A DNA stretch of 64,000 bases from Papio anubis (GCF_008728515.1 NC_044995.1:9621104-9685103), one strand, 5' to 3'; positions 1 through 11,974 are shown, counted from the stretch's first letter. Numbers and translations: made by a program. The notes: generated from the sequence alone by a model not told the origin.

Positions 1-640
1 GCTTCAGTGAGCCAAGATAGTGCCATGGCACTCCAGCCTGGGGAACAGAGCAAGACTCCCTGTACCATTTTTAAAAAATGGTTTTAGCGGCGGTGTGATG
101 GCTCCGCTAATAATCCCAGCGCACCAGGAGGAGCCAAGCGGTGAATCCGCGAGTCAGGAGATCCGAGACCATCCTGGCTAACACAGTGAAACCCGTTTCA
201 CTAAAGAATACAAAAAACTAGCGGAGTGGTAAAGCTGACACCTATAGTCCCAGCTACCGAGGGAGGAAATAATGAACACCAGAATTAGAAAGGTGCAGGC
301 AATTGTGCCACTGCATAGCCTGAAGTGACAAAACAGAACTCCGTCTCAAAAAAAATGGTTTAGATGGTAAATCTTCTATTGTGTGTATTTGACCAAAATA
401 ATAATTTAAAAAAAAAAAAAAAAAAAAAAAGCTGGCTGCCAGGCATGGTGGCAGGCCGCTGCAGTCCCAGCTCCTCGGGAGGCTGAGGCAGGAGAAACGC
501 GTGAACCCAGGAGGCGGAGACTGCAGTGAGCCAAGATCGCGCCACTGCACTCCAGCCTGGCGACAGAGCGAGATTCCGTCTCAAAAAAAAACAAGAAAAG
601 AAAAGAAAGGAGAAAATATACAAATAGCTGGCTGCTCATC
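1..640. repeat. NCR1 intron: three Alu pieces, one badly degraded
   Basis: Positions 1-70 are the 3' end of a plus-strand Alu. Positions 83-353 are a plus-strand Alu with many small insertions and deletions. Positions 433-620 are a 5'-truncated plus-strand Alu. No exon is visible. Confidence 0.85.
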
Positions 641-679
641 TCTGAGTTTCTGGTGCGGTGGCCCCACCTTCTCTCATAG

Positions 680-958
680 AAATGTATGACACACCCACCC
701 TCTCGGTTCATCCTGGACCCGAAGTGACCTCGGGTGAGAAGGTGACCTTCTACTGCCGTCTAGACACAGCAACAAGCATGTTCTTACTGCTCAAGGAGGG
801 AAGATCCAGAGACGTGCAGCGCAGCTACGGGAAGGTCCAGGCAGAGTTCCCCATGGGCCCGGTGACCACAGCCCACAGAGGGTCATACCGATGTTTTGGC
901 TCCTATAACAACTATGCCTGGTCTTTCCCCAGTGAGCCAGTGAAGCTCCTGGTCACAG
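680..958 (+). CDS. NCR1: NCR1 exon: second Ig-like domain
   Basis: The acceptor is CTCTCATAG before 680 and the donor is GTGAGG from 959. The exon is 279 bp in phase 1-1. It encodes a full C2-type Ig domain with the two disulphide cysteines visible in VTFYC and SYRCF. Differences from the human protein as I remember it include RSRDVQRSYGK for RSSHVQRGYGK and YNNYAWS for YNNHAWS. In human NKp46 this domain holds much of the ligand-binding surface. Confidence 0.95.
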
Positions 959-3900
959 GTGAGGAAATGCTCAATTCCCCACAGCCCCCGCCGCCATGTC
1001 CTACCCGGAGCCCTAAGGGATGCCCAGAGAGTGATGGGGAGGGTGTCCAAGGGACGTCCACTTCCCGGGAGCCCAGTAAGCAGGAAGGAGGAGGGAGCAG
1101 AGAAAGGAATGGTAAGGCGGGCGGATCACGAGGTCAGGAGTTCGAGACCAGCCTGGCCAAGACGGTGAAACCCTGTCTCTACTAAAAATACAAAAATTAA
1201 CCAGACGGAGTGGCGGACACCTGTAGTCCCAGCTACTCAGGAGGCTGAGGCAGGAGAATCGCTTGAACCCGGGAGGCAGAGGTTGCAGTGAGCCGAGATC
1301 ATACCACTGCACTGCAACCTGGGCAACACAGCAAGATTCCATCTCAAAAAAAAAAAAAAAAAAAAAAAAGAATGGCAAGACTGGAGGAAACCCAAAATCC
1401 TTACTTTTTTTCTTTATCTCCTTTTCCAGGCGACATTGAGAACACCAGCCTTGCACCTACAGACCCCACCTTTCCCGGTGAGTAACTAGTCCTTCTAAGC
1501 GCAGAGGAGAGATCAGAGCCTCCCAGGGACACTAAAAACATGGCATTCATTCAAAATATTCATTGAGGCCGGGCGCGGTGGCTCACGCCTGTAATCCCAG
1601 CACTTTGGGAGGCCAGGATGGTGCATCACTTGAGGTCAGGAGTTCAAGACCAGCCCGGCCAACATGGCGAAACCCCATCTCTACTAAAAATACAAAAATT
1701 AGGCTGAGCACCATGGCTTAGTCCTGTAATCCCAGCACTTTGGGAGGCTGAGGCAGGCAGATCACAAGGTCAGGAATTTGAGACCAGCCTGGCCAACATG
1801 GTGAAACCCCATCTCTACTAAAAATACAAAAATTAGCCGGGCATGGTGGTACTTACCTGTAATCCCAGCTACTTGGGAGGCTGAGGCAGGAGAATCGCTT
1901 GAACCAGGGAGGCAGAGGTTGCAGTGAGCTGAGATCACGCCACTGCACTCCAGCCTGGGTGACAGAGCGAGACTCCATCTCACAAAAAAAACAAAAGCAA
2001 AACAAAACAAAACAAAACAAATACATAAAATATACACTGTATATTATATATCATATATAATACAGTGTATATTATATATATAATTATATATATCATATAT
2101 CATATATAATACAGTGTATATTATATATATAATTTTATATATATATAGTGCATAGTATATACGGTGAACTACACTGTAACAGTCAGCCAGGCAACTATCT
2201 TGACTCTGTGGCACTTAGATTCTAGCAGAAGGAGACAGACCATGGATCAATGTTAGGATAGCACATAGGAGGAAATGATGCTATGGAAGGAAAAGACGAA
2301 GTAGAACAGACTTACAGGGATTGAAATGGCAGGTAGCAGTATTAAATAGGGTTGTCCAGATGGACCTCACAGAGAAGAAGGCATCTGAACAAATGCGTTC
2401 AGACTTGAGTTAGTCACGTGGCTCTCAGGAGAAAGGAGGCTCCAGAGAGAGGAAATGGCCTCTGCCTGTGCCCTGGGGCAGGACGATGACTGGGGTAATA
2501 AAATAATAACTATGAGGCCAGGAGGGTTGAAAATGATGTTTGGAAAATGACAGTGGGGATGGGATGGGGCTGGGGCTGCACCGTTAGGACATTGAAAAAA
2601 AATAGTGAGACTTTGAATTTGACTACATGTGAGGGGAAAGAGGTAATGATGACTTAATGAGGAAAATGAGGCTTACACAGAAGACAGGGGCTGGGCCGTG
2701 TGATTCCCGCGTGTAATCCCAGCACTTTGGAAGGCAGAGGCGGGCGGATCACTTGAGGTCAGGAGATCGAGACCAGCCTGGCCAACACAGTGAAACCCCA
2801 TCTCTACTAAACATACAAACATTAGGTGGGCGTGGTGGCACACGCTGTAATTACAGCTACTCAGGGCTGAGGCAAGAGGATCGCTTAACTCGGGAGGCTG
2901 AGGTTGCAGTGAGCTGAGATCGCACCACTGCGCTCCAGCCTGGAAGGCCTGTAATCCCAGCCCTTTGGGAGGCCGAAGCAGGCAGGTCATCTCAGATTGG
3001 GAGTTCGAGACCAGCCTGGCTGGCAAAACGCCGTCTCTACTAAAAATATGAAAAAAATTAGCCAGGTGTGGTGGCGTGTGCCTGTAGTCCCAGCTACTCG
3101 GGAGGCTGGAACAGAGCCAGACTCTATCTCAAAAAAAAAAAAAAACAAACAAACAAAAATAGAAGACATGATTTGTGCAAAGATACATGCTCATGAGTTC
3201 TAGACTGGAATTCCTCCTCAGGTTTGTCCATCTGTGGACCCTTCTGCTTTACCTGCTGGATGAAGCTCCCGGGACCTGCAGGGTAGGGTAGGACCTTGCA
3301 AAGCTGCAGAACGTCATGGGGTGGACCCAAGGGAAGGAGGGCGGGGGCGGAAGACGTCAACATCATTCTCTTTTCTTCACTTCCCTTATTATCAGCAGAC
3401 TCTTGGGACACCTGCCTTTTAGCCACAGAGACGGGACTCCAGAAAGGTAAGTAGACACCTGGGGCCATAGGCTCTGAAGGAAGGAGCTGGGCATAGAGTA
3501 ATGACCTGGGAAGGAGATCGGGATGAACGGAACAAGAGGCGTCCTTGGCCAGGCGCAGTGGCTCACGCCTGTCATCCCAGCCCTTTGGGAGGCCGAGGCA
3601 GGCAGATCATCTGAGGTCAGGAGTTTGAGACTGGTCTGGCCGATATGGCGAAACCCCATCTCTACTAAAAATAGAAAAAAATTATCCGGGCATGGTGGTG
3701 CGTGCCTGTAGTCCCAGCTACTTGGGTGGTTGAGGCAGGAGAATCGCTTGAACCCGGGAAGTGGAGGTTGCAGTGAGCCGAGATCGCGCCACTGTACTCC
3801 AGCCTGGGCAACAAGACTGAGGCTCTGTGTACAAAAAAAAAAAAAAGAGGGTGTCCTTACATCCCTGTCAGCGATCACCCTGTTCTCCTGCTGCCCACAG

Positions 3901-4265
3901 ACCTTGCCCTCTGGGACCACACTGCCCAGAATCTCCTTCGGATGGGCCTGGCCTTCCTGGTCCTGGTGGCTCTAGTGTGTCTCCTGGTTGAAGATTGGCT
4001 CAGCAGGAAGAGGACTAGAGAGCAAGCCAGCAGAGCTTCCACCTGGGAAGGCAGGAGAAGGTTGAACAAACACAAAGACTCTTTGAAAAATGACCATGAG
4101 ACGCAGTGGCCATGGGTGGAACTGAAAGCTGGTGTTGAGCCTGGGTGGCGTGAGCTCTGTGTCAGACCCGTGGAGGAGGAAGTCACTGCAGGGAACAGGG
4201 GACACTGGCATTCCATTTGTCAGAGCATCCCGGACGACGCAGAGGGTGGGAGAACTACATGCTAA
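680..4265 (+). CDS. NCR1: NCR1 (NKp46), 3' four coding exons
   Basis: Partial gene for NKp46, an activating NK-cell receptor of the Ig superfamily that signals through CD3-zeta and FcR-gamma. Four exons (680-958, 1430-1477, 3396-3446, 3901-4265) join in phase 1 with AG/GT borders. They encode the second C2-type Ig domain, an O/N-glycosylated stalk, one transmembrane helix with the adaptor-pairing arginine just before GLAFLVLVALVCLL, and a cytoplasmic tail. The signal peptide and first Ig domain lie upstream of the window. The match to human NKp46, recalled from memory, is close throughout (EMYDTPTLSVHPGPEV, CFGSYNN, SFPSEPVKLLVTG, SRKRTRE, STWEGRRRLN). The tail is odd: the frame stays open for 65 codons after RRRLN, where human has only four more residues. 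Confidence 0.97.
1430..1477 (+). CDS. NCR1: NCR1 exon: stalk part 1
   Basis: A 48-bp exon with acceptor CTTTTCCAG and donor GTGAGT. It encodes GDIENTSLAPTDPTFP, which includes the conserved N-glycosylation sequon NTS and several Ser/Thr residues suited to O-glycans. An Alu (1110-1370) sits in the intron just upstream. Confidence 0.93.
2033..2155. repeat. AT-rich TATATC-type microsatellite
   Basis: Imperfect TATAT/ATATC repeats containing two near-identical copies of an ATACAGTGTATATTATATAT unit, directly after an Alu A-tail. Confidence 0.9.
3396..3446 (+). CDS. NCR1: NCR1 exon: stalk part 2
   Basis: A 51-bp exon with acceptor TTATTATCAG and donor GTAAGT. It encodes ADSWDTCLLATETGLQK. The human counterpart as I recall it reads ADTWGTYLLTTETGLQK, so a membrane-proximal tyrosine has become cysteine here. 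Confidence 0.93.
3447..3900. repeat. NCR1 last intron: one Alu
   Basis: A plus-strand Alu at about 3548-3850 fills most of this intron. The last exon acceptor follows 50 bp later. Confidence 0.9.
3901..4265 (+). CDS. NCR1: NCR1 last exon: transmembrane segment and extended tail
   Basis: The acceptor is GCTGCCCACAG. The exon encodes DLALWDHTAQNLLR, the transmembrane helix (about 3939-3992) with its leading arginine, then VEDWLSRKRTRE and STWEGRRRLN. Human ends a few codons later with TQTL. Here AACAAACACAAAGACTCTT carries about 4 extra bases relative to the human AACACACAGACTCTT that I remember. The human TGA is therefore out of frame and the next in-frame stop is TAA at 4263-4265. The added tail (KHKDSLKNDHETQW onward) resembles no domain I recognise and has no ITAM or ITIM. 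Confidence 0.93.
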
Positions 4266-4276
4266 ATTTCTTTCTG

Positions 4277-6165
4277 GTTTTTTTTTTCTTTTTTTTTGAG
4301 ACAGAGTTTTGCTCTTGTTGCCCAGGCTGGAGTGCAATGGCATGATTTTGGCTCACTGCAACCTCTACCTCTCCATCCCTTGGGCTCAAGCGATTCTCCT
4401 GCCTCAGCCTCCCGAGTAGCTGGGATTACAGGCATGCGCCACCATGCCTGGCTAATTTTGTATTTTTAGTAGAGACGGGGTTTCTCCCTGTTGGTCAGGT
4501 TGGTCTTGAACTCCTGATCTCAAGAGATCCCCCCGCCTCGGCCTCCCAAAGGGCTGGGATTACAGGCATGAGCTGCCGCGCCCGGCCGCTGAATTTCTTT
4601 TGTGGACAAATCCTATGGTCTCTTCTAGGCTCTAAGTATTTTTGTGCCACTTACTGCAAACCATACTTTTAACCACTCTGGGCTTTTCTGAAAAGATCTC
4701 TTCTTCTTTAACAGGATGGCCATGGAAATATTTTTTTTTTTCTACTTTGGTCTTTCTTCCCTTTCTCTGCAGGAAGCCATTCAAAATAGTTAATGACCAA
4801 TATAGAATAGGTCTGTATCGAATGGTTCAGGAGGCATTGTGGCAACAGCCAGTCATAGAGAAGCAGCTTTATAAGTGAATCCTGCCGGGGGCGGTGGCTC
4901 ATGCCCATAATCCCAACACTTTGGGAGACTGAGGTAGGCAGATCACCTGAGGTCAGGAGTTCGAGACCAGCCTGGCCAACACGATGAACCCTTATCTCTA
5001 CTAAAAATACAAAAATTAGCCAGGTATGGTGGTGTGTGCCTGTAATCCCAGCTACTTGGGAGGCTGAGGCAGAATAGCTTGAACCCGCGAGGCAGAGGCT
5101 GCAGTGAGCCAAGATCGTACCACTGCACTCCAGCCTGGGTGATAGAGCAAGACTCTGTCTCAAAAAATAAATAAAAATACAAATACAAAAATTAGCCAGG
5201 CATGATGTGGGACATGTCTGTGATCCCAGCTACTCAGGAGGCTGAGGCAGGAGAATCACTTGAACCCAGAAAGCAGATGCTGCAGTGAGCCGAGATCACA
5301 CCACTGCACTCCAGCCTGGGTGATAGAGCAAGACTGTCTCAAAAAAAAGAAAAGAAAAAATAATAATGAGTCCTGGCTGCATCCCAACGACGCCCCAATT
5401 CCTCCTACCCCAAAGCACCACAGAATTCCATCTTCTTTTTTTTTGTTTTTGTTTTTGTTTTGTTGGGACGGAGGTTCACTGTTGTTGCCCAGGATGGAGT
5501 GCAGTGGCGTGATCTCAGCTCACTGCCACCTCCACCTCCAGGGTTCAAGCGATTCTCCTGCCTCAGCCTCCTGAATAGCTGGGACTACAGGCATGCACCA
5601 CCACGCCTGGTTAATTTTTGTATTTTTAGTAGAAATGGGGTTTCGTCACGTTGGCCAGGCTGGTCTCGAACTCCTGACTTCAGGTGATCCACCAGCCGCG
5701 GCCTCCCAAAGTGCTGGAATTACAGGTGTGAGCCACCACGCCTGGCCACCGTTCTCTCTTCTTTATCCATACCTTGCCTTGTTCTTCAGGGCTCTGCGTA
5801 GATACCATTTCCTCCAAGAGAGTTTCCATAACTCTGACTTCACACAAAGACAGCACTTTTTTTTTTGTTTTTTTTGAGACGGAGTCTCACTGTGTAGCCC
5901 AAGCTGGAGTGCAGTGGTTCAATCTTAGCTCACTGCAACCTTCGCCTCTGGGGCTCAAGCGATTCTCTTTGCTCAGCCTCCCAAGTAGCTGGGACTAGAG
6001 GCACGCGCCACCACACCCAGTTAATTTTTTGTGTTTTTAGAAGAGATGGGGTTTCATCATGTTGCCCTGGGTGGTCTTGAACTCCTGAGCTCAGGTGATC
6101 GCCCTGCCTTGGCCTCCCAAAGTGCTGGGATTACAGGTGTGAGCCACCATGCCTGGCCAAGACAC
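4277..6165. repeat. NCR1 3' flank: Alu cluster
   Basis: Alus at about 4283-4590 (minus), 4884-5170 (plus), 5170-5355 (plus, partial), 5440-5748 (minus) and 5853-6160 (minus). The first begins 18 bp after the NCR1 stop codon, so it probably lies in the 3' UTR. I see no good AATAAA for NCR1 before it. Unique sequence remains at 4600-4880. Confidence 0.88.
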
Positions 6166-7420
6166 TTTTCTCATCCCAAAGCACCTGCTAATTCCTTGTA
6201 ACAGCACCTGAACCCTGATTCGGCATGCATGTCCATTTTCCTGTCTCCGCCGTGAACTCGTGTGAACTGATCTATGTCAGATTTAGTGGCTGCGTTCACA
6301 GCTCCGGCAACTCTAAAGGGGTTCTCAGGAAATATATGTCAAATGAAGGAATGTATATACGGGGGCTGTGGCACAGCCTGCGACTTGAGACTTCTCACTA
6401 GGGGCCTTTAAATGCTGTCTGGACACCACCATCGCTTTCCTCCCTGAGAACTTCTACTTATCAATCCATTTACATACTCACCACATGGGCCCCACACCCT
6501 CCCATTATTCTGGTGCCTCATGCCAGTCAAATTTATTCTCTAAATCTGATTTTTCCGTTACATATCACCCTGGCAACACGATGAAACCCCGTCTCTACTA
6601 AAAATACAACATATTAGCCGGGCGCAGTGTCTCGCACCCGTAATCTCAGCTACTCGGGAGGCTGAGGCAGAAGAATCGCTCGAACCTGGGAGGTGGAGGT
6701 TGCGGTGAGCCGAGATCACGCCACTGCACTCCAGCCTGGTAACAGAGCGAGACTCCATCTCTAAATAAATAGATAAACAAAAAGACAAACTGCTGACTTG
6801 CGTATTTTTTCTTTACCCCAACTCATTCCTTACATGTGGACACCTGTCATCCCAGCTACTCAGAAGGCTGAGGCAGAAGAATCGCTTGAACCTGGGAGGT
6901 GGAGGTTGCGGTGAGCCGAGATCGCGCCACTGCACTCCGGCCTCGTGACAAAGCGAGACTCCATCTCAAAAAAAAAAAAAAAAGTGTAGGCTCAATCTTT
7001 TCAGTATTTGCTTTACTGGTTCAGCAAAAGCCAGGAAATACAACTTTGTGGTAATCCGAGTGTTATTCAACTGTATATGGTTTACTTCATTGTAAATACT
7101 GGTGAACAGTGGTCAGTAAATGGTTGTATATCCCTAATTAGGAAACAAAAGACCCGAAGTACAGCAAACTGACGCCGATCTCATTTTGCAGAGGTCCGCC
7201 TGCTCTCCCCTCTCCGAGTGTAATCCTGTGCTTAATAAACTTCTGCTTTGCTAGGTGTGTGTATCACGACCCATGCTTTGTTCACACCACCAAGGACCCA
7301 GGACTTCACACCTTCAGCTGGTAACAGGGGTAAGGACATTTAAAACCTGCTTGTGTTAACCATAATCGCCATCGTGTAACATTGGATCGCCAGAAGTAAC
7401 TCATCTTATAACTGAATACT
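6165..7420. repeat. Intergenic: partial Alus, possible L2 tail and LTR-like end
   Basis: Partial plus-strand Alus lie at 6562-6780 and 6840-6985. The unique stretch 6180-6555 may hold an L2-like tail (AATGAAGGAATG). Positions 7150-7260 end in GTGCTTAATAAACTTCTGC, the style of an LTR polyadenylation region, but the family is unclear. No gene is visible. Confidence 0.55.
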
Positions 7421-8465
7421 TTTTTTTTTTTGAGATGAAGTCTCTTTCTCACTCACTCAGGCTGGAGTTCTGTGGCGCGATCTCAGCTCACTGCAACCTC
7501 TGCCTCTCGGGTTCAAGCAGTTCTCCTGCCTTGGCCTCCTCAGTAGCTGGGATTACAAGTGCATGCCACCACGCCCAGCTAATTTTTGTATTTTTAGTAG
7601 AGACAGGGTTTCTCCATGTTGGTCTCGAACTCCCGACCCCAGGTAATCCACCCACCTTGGCCTCCCAAAGTGCTGGGATGACAGACAGGAGCCACCACGC
7701 CCAGCTACTTGTGCCTTTTGACCAACATCTTCCTCCCCTGCCACGCCCAGCCCCTGGTAACCGCCACCTAGTCTTGCTTCTAGGAGATCAACCACTCTTT
7801 TTTTTTTTTTGAGACGGAGTCTCGCTCTGCACACCCAGGCTGGAGTGCAGTGCTGCCATCTCGGATCACTGCAACCTCCGCTTCCCGGGTTCAAGCGATT
7901 CTCCTGCCTCAGCCTCCAGAGTAGCTGGGATTACTGAGCCACCGCACCCAGCCAGGAGATCCACTCCCACTGACCCTCACTGGTCCGTGGCTCCAGGGGG
8001 CCATGTTCCCTAAGACATAACCCACACTGGCAGCCTTTGTTCTGACCTCTCACATGTGGTCCCCACCTGCTGGAAACCGGCTTCTCTACCCACACTTCCT
8101 CTGAAGCTGTGTGTGTGACCAACCCTGATGAGCTTCCTGGAACACAGTGACCCTGCTCAGTCCTCCTCATTATTGCTTCTCCATCATCGTATTTCACACG
8201 TTGACCACTTCCTCCTCAAAGGTGTCACCTCGCTGGCCCTCTCGGACACTTCTTGCGACTCGTTTTCTGACAGTTTTACCAGCACCAACAGGTTTACCGG
8301 CACCCCCACCGCCAGAGCCAGTCCCAGCTACGCGGGAGGCTGAGGCAGGAGAATCGCTGGAACCCGGGAGGCAGAGGTTGCAATGAACCGAGATCGTGCC
8401 ACTACTCTCCAGCCTGGGTGACAGACTGAGAGTCCTCCTCAAAATTAAAAAAATAAATAAATTAC
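7420..8465. repeat. Intergenic: minus Alus and an L2-like fragment
   Basis: Minus-strand Alus at about 7420-7710 and 7796-7955, and a plus-strand partial at 8310-8450. Positions 8140-8280 (TTGACCACTTCCTCCTCAAA, then ACACTTCTTGCGACTC) resemble an L2 LINE fragment. Confidence 0.6.
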
Positions 8466-8499
8466 AGTCTCGCTGTGTCGCCCAGGATGGAATGCATGC

Positions 8500-8712
8500 A
8501 GTGGTGAGAACATACGAATTTTGGTTTTCTACTCCTGGGTTACTTCACTTAGAATAATGGCCTCCAGCTCCATCCCAGTTGCTGCAAATGACATTATTTC
8601 CTTCCTTCTAATGGCCGAATAGTATTCCATGACGTAGATACCACATTTTACCTGCTTGTCAGTCAATGGGCACTTCCGTTGGTTCCACATCTTTGCAATT
8701 GTGAATTGTTGA
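8500..8712 (-). mobile_element. L1 fragment, ORF2 C-terminal end
   Basis: The minus strand encodes VMEYYSAIRRKEIMSF followed by GMELEAIILSEVTQE, which matches the C-terminal end of LINE-1 ORF2p as I remember it. It is a short fossil with no L1 body around it. Confidence 0.8.
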
Positions 8713-8725
8713 GTCAGACATTCTT

Positions 8726-11040
8726 TTTTATTTATTTTTTTTTTTGAGACGGAGTCTCGCTCTGTCGCCCAGGCTGGAGTGCAGTGGCACCATCTCAGCT
8801 CACTGCAAGCTCCACCTCCCGGGTTCACGCCATTCTCCTGCCTCAGCCTCCCAAGTAGCTGGGACCACAGGCGCCCGCCGCCACGCCCAGCTAATTTTTT
8901 GTATTTTTAGTAGAGACGGGGTTTCACCGTGTTAGCCAGGATGGTCTCGATCTCCTGACCCCTTGATCCGCCCGCCTCAGCCTCCCAAAGGAGCCAGCCA
9001 TTCTTAACTTGGGGTGATTTTGTCCCCATGGGGACATCTGGCCACATCCCGAGAGCTTTTCGGTTGTCACGAGTTGCAGTGGGGGCAGGTTCAGGCTCAG
9101 GCTCATGGTGTCTCCTGGGCAAAGTCCAGGTGTGCTGCTATGCATCATGTGGCACACAGGACAGTCCTTGTCACGGTCTGAATTGGTCCCGCCAAACTTC
9201 ACGTACAAGCCCTAGCCCCAGGCGTGATTCTATTTGGACACAGGGCTTTTCAGAGGTAATTAATGCTGGCCAGGCACCGTGGCTCACGCCTGTAATCACA
9301 GCACTTTAGGAGTTCTGTGTTTATTACTTATAAGTGGGTAAGAGCCCAGTGTGGCAGCTCACACGTGTAATCCCAGCACTTTGGTAGGCTGAGGCAAGGG
9401 GATAACTTGAGATCAGGAGTTCAAGACCAGCCTGGTCAATACAGCAAGACCCCATCTCTGTAAAACATTTTAAAGTTAGCCAGGCATGTTTGGCACGTAC
9501 CTGTAATCCCAACTACTTACTCAGGAGGCTCAGGTGGGAGGATCGCTTGACCCGGGAGTTCAAGGCTGCCATGAGCTAAGATTGCACCATTGCACTCCAA
9601 CCTGGCTGTGAGCAACAGAGCAACACCACTATCTTGACTGGGCACAGTGGCTCACGCCTGTAATCCCAACACTTTGGGAGGCCGAGGCAGGTGGGTCACC
9701 TGAGGTCAGGAGTTTGAGACCAACCTGGCCAACATGGTGAAACCCCATCTCTACTAAAAACATAAAAATTAACTGGGGGTGGTAGCAGGCACACGTAATC
9801 CCAGATACGGGAGGCTGAGGCATGAGAATCGCTTGAACTTGGGAGATGGAGGTTACAGTGAGCTGAGATCACGCCATTGCACTCCAGCCTGGGCAGCCGA
9901 GTGAGACCCTGTCCACCCCACCACCCCACCAAAAAAATAAAACCTACCATCTTAAATAAAATCAAAATTTTAAGTAGATAAAATATTTAGGGGAAAAAAA
10001 CTTCAAATATGCAGCAATCTGACCCAAACGTTTTCACTCCCAGCCTCTACCTGCTATCTTTGTGTCTTTATTTTTAGCAAATTCTACACAGGAACCTCAT
10101 GCCCACATAGAACCGTAAATGTTGACTCAGCCCCACCTGTCATGCCTGGACCACTTCCTTTATTCACGCTCAGTGTCTCCACCACACTTCCCACTGATGT
10201 GAACTGTATCCCACTAAACAGTTACCCAAAGTCTGCATCACTACCAGCTGACTGTAGCCCTAAACACCATGGCGATCTCCAGCGTTTGAGAAGATTTATC
10301 TTGACAAGAGCTCACGAAAGACAGCAATGCTCAACAGCAAGATAAATGACAGCCTTCATGGTACCATTCAGTGCTGAAGCCACTCAACCTCCAGGCTTGG
10401 GTTAGCAAAAAGAACTTTGTCATCCCAGCACTTTGGGAGGCCAAGGCAGGCAGGTCACCTGAGGTCAGGAGTTCGAAACCAGCCTGGTTAACATGGGGAA
10501 ACCCTGTCTCTACTAAAAATACAAAAAATCAGCCAGGCGTGGTGGCGTACACCTCTAGTCCCAGCTACTCAGGAGGCTGGGACAGAAGACTCACTTGCAG
10601 TGGAGGTTGCAGTGAGCCGAGATCACACCACTGCGCTCCAGCCTAGGAAACAGTGAGTCAAAACTGTCATCTTAGCTTTCAACCCAAAGCATTAGCCATA
10701 TGCCCTTGTTTTGTGCCTGGGACCATGATAACTTCCCATATATCAATTTTTATTTTTTTTTTTGAGACGGAGTTTTGCTCTTGTTGCCCAGGCTGGAGTG
10801 CAATGGTGTGATCTTGGCTCACTGCAACTTCCACCTCCCAGGTTCAAGCGATTCTCCTGCCTCAGCCTCTCGAGTACCTCGGATTACCGGCATGCACCAC
10901 CACATCCAGCTAATTTTGTATTGTTAGTAGAGACGGATTTATCCATGTTGAGGCTGGTCTCGAACTCCCGACCTCAGGTGATCCACCCGCCTCGGCCTGC
11001 CAAAGTGCTGGAATCACAGGCGTGAGCCACCGCGCCCAGC
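8726..11040. repeat. Intergenic: Alu copies and older repeats
   Basis: Alus at about 8726-8995 (minus), 9268-9310 (plus, stub), 9341-9625 (plus), 9635-9930 (plus), 10420-10660 (plus) and 10752-11040 (minus). Unique DNA at 9935-10420 includes a low-similarity ORF with no recognisable domain. No gene is visible. Confidence 0.8.
9008..9175 (+). mobile_element. hAT-Charlie type element, MER20-like
   Basis: The order TTCTTAACTTGGGGTGATTT, GGGACATCTGGCCACATCC, GGTTGTCACGAGTTG, then CACACAGGACAGTCC follows the MER20/MER5 group consensus as I remember it. The family assignment is from memory. Confidence 0.5.
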
Positions 11041-11159
11041 CTGACAACTTGTCATTCTTAAGGAAAATTGTAGAGTGGCTTCTATGCATTTTATATGAAT
11101 GACCAAATACAGGGTGTGGAAAAGCTGTGTTTGCCATGGCAATGGGAAGGAGAGAACCG

Positions 11160-11445
11160 GGGAGACGAGAGACAGAGACATACACAGAGACTCCCAGAGA
11201 CAGCCACACAGACTCACACAGAAGCAGACAGACAGGCTGGGAGACACACAGACTCACACAGAAGCAGACAGCCAGAGAGACACATACAGAGACAGAGATA
11301 CAGAAAGACCCAGAGACAGACACACAGAGACACACAAAGAGACAGAGACACACACACAGAAACAGTGATAGAGACACAGAGACAGAGAAAGACAGACAAA
11401 GAGATACAGAGAAACAAAGAGAGAGACACACACACACAGAAAGTA
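11160..11445. repeat. CAGA/CACAGA simple repeat
   Basis: About 285 bp of purine-rich GACAGAGACACACAGAGA-type tandem repeat. Both strands stay open in several frames (Thr/Glu/Arg-rich on plus, Cys/Val/Ser/Leu-rich on minus) because the unit lacks stop codons, so this is not evidence of coding. Confidence 0.93.
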
Positions 11446-11974
11446 GGAGCCGGCCCGTAGGAGCCAGGCAGAGCCAGTGTGAGGCAAGGCCATCTTCTGA
11501 ATTAAAGGCAACAGTGCCTGGAAGCTTGTTTCGTGGGTAACAGGATGGATTAGAACAGGGTTGGCTGCCCGTGGCCCTCAAGCTGTTTCTGGGAAGCCTC
11601 CGCAGGTGTGAGCCAGGCCCTTGGCACAGATCATCTGCACTGCTTCCGTGTACAAAGGCACAGCTGAGAGCTGATGAGAGACCACGGGGCCCACAGTGCC
11701 AAGCATATTAACTATCTGGCCCGTTTGTCAACGCGTGGGTTAGGATATGCTCAAATAAGTCACAAAGACACACTGATCACATAGATGCGCCAGGCACTTA
11801 GTAAACTAGACCAAGGCGTGCCTGAGTTAGAGAAGAAAAGAAATAGAAGAATCAACAGAATCATCCCTGAACTTCTCAGCAATACTTCTTCCTAGACTAA
11901 GCACAGAGTAGCATGTTTATGGCAGGTTTACCCTTGAGCATGTCAATAAACGCAGCTGCAATGAGAGTGCTCAC

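Larger units (their letters stand above)
959..3395. repeat. NCR1 introns: Alu copies and an old repeat
   Basis: Plus-strand Alus lie at about 1110-1370, 1567-1702, 1702-2010, 2690-2942 and 2942-3150. Positions 2160-2640 look like an old mammalian interspersed repeat: the CTCACAGAGAAGAAGGCATC and GGAAATGGCCTCTGCC stretches recall a common family I cannot name with certainty. I see no further exon. Confidence 0.8.

Noticed and set aside
3942..4265. A separate small gene starting at the ATG at 3942
   Set aside because: This ATG lies in the NCR1 transmembrane segment, in frame with the exon that starts at 3901.
11214..11581. Long frames rich in Cys, Val, Ser and Leu, or in Thr, Arg and Glu
   Set aside because: They are produced by the CAGA/CACAGA simple repeat, whose unit has no stop codon in several frames.
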